Below, piece by piece: positions 1-4,866 of a DNA stretch of 6,099 nucleotides (position 1 is its first letter; each line of letters starts with the position of its first letter). The notes beneath the pieces are model-generated. The model did not search any database, had not been told where the DNA came from, and saw nothing but the letters and a program-made list of their open reading frames with translations. The DNA comes from SAR202 cluster bacterium AC-647-N09_OGT_505m. Lineage in GTDB: Bacteria; Chloroflexota; Dehalococcoidia; UBA2985. Location of the stretch: NCBI GenBank assembly GCA_009391225.1, contig VEXC01000032.1, positions 1-6,099 on the forward strand, given 5' to 3'. The position numbers and the translations under genes were made by a program.

Positions 1-928
1 CCTACTAAACTCCAAGGGCGAGCGGTTCATGGAGAAATACGCTCCCAACATGCTAGAGTTGGCCTCCAGAGACGTGGTCTCACGGGCGGAGCAGACAGAG
101 ATAAACGAGGGGCGAGATGTAGACGGCTGTGTGCTCTTGGATCTTCGCCACTTAGGTAAGGAGAAAATCCACCAAAGGCTGTCGTACATTAACGAGGTAT
201 CAATGGATTTCTTGGGGATAGACCTAGCGGAGGAGCCGGTGCCGGTACGCCCTGGTATGCACTATCAGATGGGAGGCATTAAGACGGATGTGGACGGAGC
301 GACTATTATTCCTGGTCTATATGCCGCTGGAGAGTCCGCGTGTGTCAGCGTCCACGGAGGCAATCGCCTGGGCGCCAACTCTCTACTGGATACCATTGTC
401 TTTGGGCGCAGATCTGGCGAGGCGGCTGCCAGATACTCCCGGGAAAAGCCACACAGGGTGATACCTGAGTCCCGGGTGTCCTTGGACGAAGACCAGCTCA
501 AGGAAATCATGGCTCGGGTAGACAACGGAGATACCCCGGCCAAAATCCGCTACGAGATGGGGGTTACGATGAACGATTACGTGGCGGTCTTCCGTACGGT
601 TGGTGGAATGGAAACAGCTCGCAAGAAGCTGCGGGACCTGAGGGACCGGTTTCAGAGAGTCCCGGTGCAAGACAAGGGACGGGTATTCAACACAAATATC
701 ATCTTCACAATTGAACTGGGATTCATGCTTGATTGCGCCGAAACCATCGTGATGAGCGCATTGGAACGCAAAGAGAGCAGGGGAGCCCATTTCATGACGG
801 AGTATCCCGAGAGAGACGACGAGAACTGGATTAAGCACATATCGGTCCGGAGCACACCGGATGGACCACAGCTGGACCATGTGCCGGTTACAATAACTCA
901 GTGGCAACCCGAGGTAAGGTCGTACTAG
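1..928 (+). CDS. sdhA: Succinate dehydrogenase/fumarate reductase flavoprotein subunit, C-terminal part (5' end outside window)
   Basis: This FAD-containing catalytic subunit interconverts succinate and fumarate. The open frame runs from the left edge (codons from base 2, reading LLNSKGERF before the first in-window Met at 29), so the N-terminal FAD domain and any covalent-FAD histidine lie outside. Counting from that Met, visible family motifs are MEKYAPNMLELASRDVVSRA (1-20), HYQMGGI with the substrate-binding-type His78, GLYAAGE (97-102), HGGNRLGANSLLD with Arg113, and the usual helical C-terminal domain ending in RSY. Residues from E. coli SdhA such as the HYMMGG and NRLGGNSLLD segments align clearly. 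It is the first visible gene of a plus-strand unit with the Fe-S subunit 89 nt downstream and an HdrB-like subunit after that. The stop is TAG at 926-928. The downstream subunits point to an SdhA/FrdA/TfrA-type protein; the direction of the reaction in vivo cannot be read from sequence. L-aspartate oxidase is a related family but does not fit the neighbours. Confidence 0.96.
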   Translation, partial: LLNSKGERFMEKYAPNMLELASRDVVSRAEQTEINEGRDVDGCVLLDLRHLGKEKIHQRLSYINEVSMDFLGIDLAEEPVPVRPGMHYQMGGIKTDVDGATIIPGLYAAGESACVSVHGGNRLGANSLLDTIVFGRRSGEAAARYSREKPHRVIPESRVSLDEDQLKEIMARVDNGDTPAKIRYEMGVTMNDYVAVFRTVGGMETARKKLRDLRDRFQRVPVQDKGRVFNTNIIFTIELGFMLDCAETIVMSALERKESRGAHFMTEYPERDDENWIKHISVRSTPDGPQLDHVPVTITQWQPEVRSY

Positions 929-930
929 GT

Positions 931-1012
931 GTGAGCCTGCTGAATTACTTCATCCCACTGGAATCATGGTCAGATATGGTACTTTGGGACGGGTAAGGGC
1001 TCACCCAGGAGG
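931..1012 (+). promoter_or_regulatory. sdhA-sdhB spacer with inverted repeat and strong Shine-Dalgarno
   Basis: The 89-nt spacer holds a perfect 7-bp inverted repeat, GTGAGCC (931-937) and GGCTCAC (998-1004). It is followed 2 nt later by AGGAGG (1007-1012), which sits 5 nt before the sdhB ATG. The SD clearly decides the sdhB start. The repeat encloses about 60 nt, so a hairpin is possible but not compelling. No promoter-like hexamers are evident, consistent with co-transcription from upstream. A 21-codon GTG ORF (931-996) is present but has nothing to support it. Confidence 0.35.
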
Positions 1013-1017
1013 AATGT

Positions 1018-1971
1018 ATGGAAGTAACCCTGAACGTCAAGCGGTTTGACCCAGAATCCAGAGACAGTGCGGGCTATTTCCAGGAGTATAGCCTCGATGT
1101 GGAGGACTATTTCACTGTCCTAGATGCTCTCATCCAGGTTAGGGAAGAGATGGATGGCACTCTGGCCCTTCGCTGTTCCTGTCGCGCCGCCATCTGCGGT
1201 TCTTGCTCAATGCGGGTAAACGGCCATGCCAAGCTGGTCTGCAATACCAAAATCAGAGATGTTGCTACACAGGACCACCGAGTAACGGTGGAACCCATGG
1301 GGAACCTACCGGTGGTCAAGGACCTTGTCACTGATATGAAACCCTTCTGGGATAAGGTGAGGGCAGTTCAGCCATGGCTTCGCCCACAGGGCCCTGAGCC
1401 AGAAGAAGAGTATACGGCTCCCAACGAGGCCATGCTCCACCTGACTGGTGTTATGGGTTGCATAATGTGCGGGGCATGCGTCTCAGACTGTACCGTCTTG
1501 GAGGTGGACAAGAACTTTATTGGGCCTGCGGCCTTGGCCAAGGCCTACCGGTTTGTGAAGGACCCAAGGGATGACGCCGATGATGACCGCCTCAAAATGT
1601 ACAGCCAGTACGGGGGTATATGGGACTGCACACGCTGTATGGAGTGCGTCCAGGTTTGTCCAAAGGGAGTGGCCCCCATGGACCGTATCATGGGCCTGAG
1701 AGAAGCGGCCATTGTGGCTGGGTACAGAAACAACACCGGGGCTCGACATACGGAGGCCTTCGTCGAACTGGTGAAGCATAGTGGTCGACTAGACGAACTG
1801 AAACTGCCATTGAAGACATTTGGAATGTTTAATTTCCCTGCCCTCATGAGCCTCCTTCCGGTGGGACTACGGTTTCTGCGCCGAGGCAAGATGCCGCCTA
1901 TCATCCACAAGGCCATTCCTGGAGCAGATAGGGTCCGGCGCATATTCGAGAAAGTGGAGGTAGACAAATGA
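1018..1971 (+). CDS. sdhB: Succinate dehydrogenase/fumarate reductase iron-sulfur subunit with two [4Fe-4S]-type motifs and HdrC-like C-terminus
   Basis: This subunit transfers electrons between the flavoprotein and the downstream acceptor. The N-terminal 2Fe-2S plant-ferredoxin-like domain (about 1-105) has ligand cysteines C55, C60, C63 and C75 in SCRAAICGSCSMRVNG plus KLVC; C53 is an additional Cys. The second domain has CIMCGACVSDC (C148, C151, C154, C158) and CTRCMECVQVCP (C204, C207, C210, C214). Canonical SdhB has CxxxxxCxxxCP in the second motif and binds [3Fe-4S]. Here C207 fills the extra position, so the protein carries a complete bacterial-ferredoxin 2x[4Fe-4S] pattern. At 317 aa it is longer than usual SdhB (about 240-260). 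About 100 residues follow C214, with an amphipathic stretch near 265-287 (FGMFNFPALMSLLP) resembling HdrC-like tails. The start is fixed by AGGAGG 5 nt upstream. Its last four bases (ATGA) overlap the start of the HdrB-like gene, implying translational coupling and a shared complex. Confidence 0.94.
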   Translation: MEVTLNVKRFDPESRDSAGYFQEYSLDVEDYFTVLDALIQVREEMDGTLALRCSCRAAICGSCSMRVNGHAKLVCNTKIRDVATQDHRVTVEPMGNLPVVKDLVTDMKPFWDKVRAVQPWLRPQGPEPEEEYTAPNEAMLHLTGVMGCIMCGACVSDCTVLEVDKNFIGPAALAKAYRFVKDPRDDADDDRLKMYSQYGGIWDCTRCMECVQVCPKGVAPMDRIMGLREAAIVAGYRNNTGARHTEAFVELVKHSGRLDELKLPLKTFGMFNFPALMSLLPVGLRFLRRGKMPPIIHKAIPGADRVRRIFEKVEVDK

Positions 1972-2852
1972 AGTACGCTTTCTTTCCTGGTTGCGTTGCC
2001 CGTGGGAACTGTCGCGAACTCTATCCCTCCGCGGTGAACGTATGTGAGCGTCTGGGCATAGAGTTGGAGGTGATGGAAGGTGCTTCCTGTACGGGGGCTG
2101 GAGTGCTTCAAGAGAAGAACCAACGCTTGGGAGACACCCTGAACGCTCGTACATTTGCCATGGCGGAGTCCTTGGGCCTGCCCATAATGACCATCTGCAG
2201 CACCTGCCAGGGAGTGATGAGCCAGGCCCATAAACGCTTGGCCGACGATCCCGCTTACATGGCGGAGGTAAACCAGGTGCTGGCAGAGGAGGGGCTGGAG
2301 TACAAGGGTGAGGTGGTGGTAAAGCATCTCCTGTGGATACTTGTGGAGGACATTGGATTGGAGACCCTGAAGGGCTATGTTACAATCCCCCTTACGGGAC
2401 TCAAGATGGCCCCATTCTACGGGTGTTATATAATTCGACCTACTGGTGCCCTTGGCTTTGAAGATCACCCGGAGCGGGAAGACTCTCTGGAGCGGGTCAT
2501 CGAGATTCTGGGGGCTGAGGTCGTGGAATACGCTGGCAAGACCAAGTGTTGCGGCTTCCCCATACTCACCATAAATGAGCGCAACTCTGTGGCAATGGTC
2601 GCCAATCACACTATTGAGGCCAAGGACCTGGGAGCGGATGCCATGGTCACGCCGTGCCCGCTGTGTCACCTTAACCTAGATGGCTACCAGCCCAAGGCAG
2701 CCGCTCAGCGCCGTGTCGAGATAGACCTGCCCATCCTTCACCTGCCACAAGTAGTGGGGCTAGCCATGGGTCTGGATCCGAAGGGAATGGGTCTGAACAG
2801 GCATATCATCTCTGCCAAGAAGTTCCTGTCCAAGGTGGCTGTCTCGGCCTAG
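1968..2852 (+). CDS. HdrB/SdhE-like CCG-domain subunit of the succinate dehydrogenase/fumarate reductase
   Basis: This 294-aa protein matches heterodisulfide reductase subunit B and the SdhE (type E, non-classical) subunit; it is not the bacterial flavinylation factor also called SdhE. It has two Cys-rich domains. The first has C9 (FPGCVARG), C41 followed by Thr42 (SCTGAG, where CCG is usual), then C77-x2-C80 (CSTC). The second is complete: C153 (YGCYIIRP), C194-C195-Gly (KCCGFP), C230-x2-C233 (CPLC). In HdrB such cysteines hold non-cubane [4Fe-4S] clusters. The C-terminal LPQVVGLAMGL and GLNRHI segments are also HdrB-typical. There are no transmembrane helices, so any membrane contact would be peripheral. 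The ATG overlaps the sdhB stop by 4 nt. Context gives it the role of linking SdhB to quinone or another acceptor in place of SdhC/D anchors. The electron acceptor (menaquinone, thiol or other) is unknown. The name 'heterodisulfide reductase' should be read as family homology only. Confidence 0.93.
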   Translation: MKYAFFPGCVARGNCRELYPSAVNVCERLGIELEVMEGASCTGAGVLQEKNQRLGDTLNARTFAMAESLGLPIMTICSTCQGVMSQAHKRLADDPAYMAEVNQVLAEEGLEYKGEVVVKHLLWILVEDIGLETLKGYVTIPLTGLKMAPFYGCYIIRPTGALGFEDHPEREDSLERVIEILGAEVVEYAGKTKCCGFPILTINERNSVAMVANHTIEAKDLGADAMVTPCPLCHLNLDGYQPKAAAQRRVEIDLPILHLPQVVGLAMGLDPKGMGLNRHIISAKKFLSKVAVSA

Positions 2853-2895
2853 AGGCCGTCCTGAAACGGATTCTGGGGTGTTTGGCTACATCCCC
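2845..2895. terminator. Possible hairpins between convergent genes (no U-tract)
   Basis: The 85-nt convergent spacer between the HdrB-like and PAP2 genes has two hairpins. One is CGGCC-TAGA-GGCCG (2845-2858), whose loop contains the HdrB-like stop codon. The other has GGGGTGT (2875-2881) pairing with ACA (2888-2890) and CCCC (2892-2895), with one bulged T (2891) and a 6-nt loop. Neither is followed by a T run on either strand, so a classical intrinsic terminator is not shown. A 3'-end role is inferred only from position. Confidence 0.25.
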
Positions 2896-2937
2896 CGCGC
2901 CCCGCCGCAGGTATGGGAATGAAGTGTTGCCCCGTTG

Positions 2938-3678
2938 CTATCCTGGGGGAGTCTCCTCATGAGGTGTATGGTTCGATGGTGCCAGGACCAACTGGAACGC
3001 GTAGAATGAGGCCATCACCACGGGGATAGCCACAATCACGTCCACGAAGTAGTGGTTTCCGGTGACTACTACGGCGGCGGCCATTAGGGTCTGATAGACT
3101 ATGGCGGAGACTTTAGCCCATAAATAGGAAGTGCTGGCCCATGCCATGGATATCAGTAGCGCCCAGGCGAAGTGCATACTGGGCATGGCAGCGTACATGT
3201 TGTATGAGAAGAACTCGCTACGGCTGATGTGCTGAGTAGGCCCAAGTAGTTGAAGGGTGTCCACAAAACCCAACTCTCCCATCATCCTGGGTGGAGCTAG
3301 GGGATAGACTGTGAAGATGAACACTCCTATGCCAAAGCTCACTAGCAATACGGTGCGGTACTTGTAATAGGCCTCACGGTCCGTTACGAAAAAAAATACG
3401 CCCGTGACCCCCAAGAGAGGCCAGAAGCCCAAGGTGTAGACCCAATTAAGGAATAAGACCGCACTCCTGGCGTCTTCCATGAGCCATACCTGGAGAGAGT
3501 TCTCATGAAAGATGCCCAGGGTTCTCTCTAGGCTCACGATGTTCCAGGCGTTCCTGAATGCCTCTGCGGAAGGATCTGTGTGGACCAGGTTCTTCGCAAT
3601 GGTGTAGGAATAGTAAGCGGCCACCACCAGGAGAATTTCCATAAATATCTGGGCGGTAAGCCCGCGCGGCCTTCGCAT
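2938..3678 (-). CDS. PAP2-superfamily membrane protein (AUR1/inositolphosphotransferase-like)
   Basis: This 246-aa integral membrane protein belongs to the PAP2/AUR1 type of lipid phosphatases and phosphotransferases. The three-part active-site signature is visible: PLAPPRMM (126-133, with Arg131), AAMPSMHFAW (163-172, with Ser167 and His169) and TGNHYFVDV (206-214, with His209 as phosphohistidine nucleophile candidate and Asp213). Hydrophobic segments lie near 12-29, 73-96, 108-126, 165-182, 190-206 and 211-232, giving about six membrane helices. The tail is short and polar (SNHTPHEETPPG). These motifs predict hydrolysis or transfer of a phosphate group on a lipid or polyprenyl substrate at the membrane; the substrate cannot be told. 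The chosen ATG at 3678 has GGAG (3688-3691 on this strand) 9 nt upstream. It converges on the sdh genes and is separated by 365 nt from the fumarase beta gene upstream, so it is probably its own transcription unit and not part of the TCA functions. Confidence 0.88.
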   Translation of the reverse strand: MRRPRGLTAQIFMEILLVVAAYYSYTIAKNLVHTDPSAEAFRNAWNIVSLERTLGIFHENSLQVWLMEDARSAVLFLNWVYTLGFWPLLGVTGVFFFVTDREAYYKYRTVLLVSFGIGVFIFTVYPLAPPRMMGELGFVDTLQLLGPTQHISRSEFFSYNMYAAMPSMHFAWALLISMAWASTSYLWAKVSAIVYQTLMAAAVVVTGNHYFVDVIVAIPVVMASFYAFQLVLAPSNHTPHEETPPG

Positions 3679-3700
3679 GTCCCTTATCTCCAGATTGGCT

Positions 3701-3721
3701 TTAGCTTCCTGGTGAAGCTAA
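3701..3721 (-). promoter_or_regulatory. Perfect 8-bp hairpin in the PAP2 gene leader
   Basis: TTAGCTTC (3701-3708) and GAAGCTAA (3714-3721) form an 8-bp dyad around a 5-nt loop. It lies 22 nt upstream of the PAP2 ATG and 9 nt upstream of its GGAG. No T run follows on either strand, so it is not an obvious terminator. It could be a 5'-UTR hairpin or a protein-binding dyad; which one is not decidable here. Confidence 0.4.
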
Positions 3722-4043
3722 TTCAATGTGTTATGGTTGGCGTCAATAACTGGCAACTGCGACCAGCTAGGACAGCGCAATGTTACACGGCTAGCGCCTT
3801 TTAATCAAGATAATAGGCAAAACGTCTCTGGGCTCGGTGCTAGGCGATTGGTTGCAGATGCTGTCGTATATCTCGCCGAGGTTTTGGATCAGGGCACACA
3901 GAGGTACGAACTTCAGGCGGGGATGGGCTGAACAGACAAGTTACGGTGTTGTCCCAACAGTTTAGACTGGCAATGAAGGAATGGGAGTGCGAGTGGGCAG
4001 AATCCACAATCCATAACTGAATATGGGTGCAAGTCCCACCTCG
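3722..4043. other. Intergenic region without a supportable gene
   Basis: About 320 nt separate the PAP2 leader hairpin from the end of the fumarase beta gene. I looked for ORFs, tRNAs and known RNA motifs. The only ORFs are short (a 67-codon plus-strand frame at 3728-3931 and a 56-codon GTG frame on the minus strand) and lack a Shine-Dalgarno or recognisable motifs. The region contains the candidate PAP2 promoter, a small hairpin TGTTG-TCC-CAACA (3947-3959), and the nested structure at 3989-4044 listed separately. Confidence 0.6.
3780..3808 (-). promoter_or_regulatory. Candidate sigma70-type promoter for the PAP2 gene
   Basis: Read on the minus strand, TTGATT (3808-3803) and TAACAT (3785-3780) are separated by exactly 17 nt. 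Each matches the -35/-10 consensus at 4 of 6 bases. The predicted transcript would start near 3773 and carry a leader of about 95 nt that includes the 3701-3721 hairpin. It is the best candidate I see in this intergenic region, but such matches occur by chance. Confidence 0.3.
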
Positions 4044-4044
4044 C
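3989..4044 (-). other. Nested stem structure at the 3' end of fumarase beta
   Basis: GCGAGTGGG (3989-3997) pairs with CCCACCTCGC (4035-4044) over 9 bp with one bulged base (4039). Inside it, CCATA (4011-4015) pairs with TATGG (4022-4026) around a 6-nt loop. The outer arm reaches the last base of the fumarase beta stop codon (4044). No T tract follows in the minus direction. It may be an mRNA 3'-end structure. I checked it as a tRNA and the acceptor stem fails. Confidence 0.3.
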
Positions 4045-4613
4045 TAGTTCTCCCGTATGTTCACCTGTCTTTGCCACTTGGCTTTCCCTTGTTCCAGCAG
4101 ATCGTTGCCATAAATGTCGTTGATTACTATGACAGGGAAGTCCGCGACCTCGAGTCGTCGGATTGCCTCTGTACCAAGATCCTCGTAGGCTACCACGTCC
4201 ACCTTCTTTATGGTTTCAGATAGGAGGGCTCCAGTGCCTCCAATTGCTCCGAAATACACTGCGCGGTGATTCACTAGGGCCTCCCGAACATCCTTGCTCC
4301 TTCCACCCTTGCCGACTGCAGCCTTCATTCCCAAGTCCAGCATTGTGGGGGTGAATGGGTCCATCCTATATGCCGTGGTGGGCCCTGCAGAGCCTATGAC
4401 CTGGCCCGGCCGTGGGGGCGTTGGCCCCACGTAGTAGATGATTTGCCCCTTCAGGTCTACGGGAGGTTCTTCTCCTCTTTCCACCGCTTCGATGATACGC
4501 CGGTGGGCGGCATCCCTAGCTGTGTACATGACACCCGTCAGCAGAACCGCATCCCCCGTTTTCAGGTCCGCAAGAGCTTCGTCTGTTAGGGGTGTGGTGA
4601 TAACCTTTTCCAT
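4044..4613 (-). CDS. Fumarate hydratase class I, beta (C-terminal) subunit
   Basis: This 189-aa protein is the beta subunit of two-subunit class I fumarase (FumA C-terminal domain/TtdB family). It pairs with the alpha subunit to hydrate fumarate to L-malate in the cytosol. Visible motifs are TGVMYTARDAAHRR (26-39, Arg33), GPTPPRPG (63-70), GPTTAYRMD (77-85, Thr79 and Arg83), GKGGRS (101-106, Lys102) and the C-terminal RLEVADFPVIVINDIYGNDL. Spacing of Arg33, Thr79, Arg83 and Lys102 agrees with the substrate-binding residues I recall from Leishmania fumarase. The length is normal for the subunit. The ATG is supported by AGGAGG (4621-4626 on this strand) with a 7-nt spacer. L-tartrate dehydratase beta is homologous and cannot be excluded on motifs alone, but adjacency to malate dehydrogenase and succinate dehydrogenase genes favours fumarase. 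It lies 253 nt downstream of the alpha gene, a wide gap for obligate partners. Confidence 0.92.
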   Translation of the reverse strand: MEKVITTPLTDEALADLKTGDAVLLTGVMYTARDAAHRRIIEAVERGEEPPVDLKGQIIYYVGPTPPRPGQVIGSAGPTTAYRMDPFTPTMLDLGMKAAVGKGGRSKDVREALVNHRAVYFGAIGGTGALLSETIKKVDVVAYEDLGTEAIRRLEVADFPVIVINDIYGNDLLEQGKAKWQRQVNIREN

Positions 4614-4620
4614 TTTCTTA

Positions 4621-4678
4621 CCTCCTATAGTCCAACATGGGCACTAAAACTAAGCTGGAATGACGGATATATGTTGGA
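4621..4678 (-). promoter_or_regulatory. Inverted repeat ending just upstream of the fumarase beta Shine-Dalgarno
   Basis: TCCAACAT (4631-4638) and ATGTTGGA (4671-4678) form a perfect 8-bp inverted repeat with a 32-nt loop. On the minus strand its 3' arm ends 4 nt before AGGAGG (4626-4621), the ribosome-binding site of the beta gene. A stem here could affect access to the site. The sequence is directly visible; the regulatory meaning is inferred. Confidence 0.35.
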
Positions 4679-4690
4679 ATCCTTTCTCTG

Positions 4691-4705
4691 TGCCACGTTG
4701 TGGCA
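4691..4705. repeat. Short perfect hairpin in the alpha-beta fumarase gap
   Basis: TGCCAC (4691-4696) and GTGGCA (4700-4705) make a 6-bp stem with a 3-nt loop. It has no T tract on either side. It is one of three dyads in this 253-nt gap and may be part of a structured leader. Confidence 0.3.
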
Positions 4706-4715
4706 TGAGGTTCCG

Positions 4716-4805
4716 CTAGACAATACAGCTATCTTTGTCAGAGAAGTTCTTGCACTTTAGACAGCAGAACGTCATATTGCTGACCCAATCGAAATCGAAT
4801 AGCAT
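4716..4805 (-). CDS. Candidate tiny Cys-rich ORF (29 aa) between fumarase subunit genes
   Basis: An ATG at 4805 opens 29 codons ending in TAG (4718-4716). The product would contain C14, C15, C18 and C27 in the arrangement CCLKCKNFSDKDSC, reminiscent of a small metal-binding knuckle, after an acidic/aromatic start (MLFDFDWVSN). An internal Met11 gives a 19-aa alternative. It is co-oriented with both fumarase genes and lies in an otherwise unexplained gap. Against it: no Shine-Dalgarno at proper distance (a GGGAGGGAGAG stretch ends 17 nt upstream, inside a hairpin), and an ORF this short is expected by chance. A second overlapping frame (4738-4842, 34 codons, basic) is equally open. I do not recognise a family, so this is only a candidate. 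Confidence 0.2.
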   Translation of the reverse strand: MLFDFDWVSNMTFCCLKCKNFSDKDSCIV

Positions 4806-4822
4806 GTCGGTCTAGGTATTTT

Positions 4823-4850
4823 CTCTCCCTCCCTGGTTTCATAGGGAGAG
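4823..4850 (-). repeat. Hairpin just after the fumarase alpha stop
   Basis: CTCTCCCT (4823-4830) and AGGGAGAG (4843-4850) form a perfect 8-bp stem with a 12-nt loop, 16 nt past the alpha stop codon. On the minus strand it is followed by AAAATACC, not a T run, so it is not a standard terminator. It might stabilise the upstream mRNA 3' end or mark a processing point between alpha and beta messages. Confidence 0.4.
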
Positions 4851-4866
4851 GCACTAACGACCAACT

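Noticed and set aside
383..907. Minus-strand ORF of 174 codons antisense to sdhA
   Set aside because: It lies wholly within a clear SdhA coding region and shows no motif. Shadow frame.
931..996. 21-codon GTG ORF between sdhA and sdhB
   Set aside because: Too short, no Shine-Dalgarno beyond chance, hydrophobic but with no family resemblance. Probably chance.
1530..1545. Perfect 16-bp palindrome GGCCTTGGCCAAGGCC
   Set aside because: It lies inside sdhB and is explained by Ala/Leu/Lys codons of a conserved helix (AALAKAY). Nothing suggests a site.
1545..2669. Minus-strand ORF of 374 codons antisense to sdhB and the HdrB-like gene
   Set aside because: It has no recognisable motif or ribosome-binding site, while both plus-strand genes show complete cluster motifs and normal family composition. 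It is a codon-bias shadow.
3728..3931. Plus-strand ORF of 67 codons in the intergenic region
   Set aside because: No Shine-Dalgarno, no recognised motif, and it runs antisense through the best candidate promoter for the PAP2 gene.
3770..4040. Group II intron remnant (domain I-like loop at 4025-4037; AGCCGTGT on minus near 3787-3794 recalling domain V)
   Set aside because: The two matches are on opposite strands, and the 3' half of domain V and any reverse transcriptase are missing.
3975..4047. tRNA suggested by GGGTGCAAGTCCC (T-arm-like)
   Set aside because: The loop has G where T55 is expected, and no 5' acceptor strand complementary to the 3' side occurs about 70 nt upstream.
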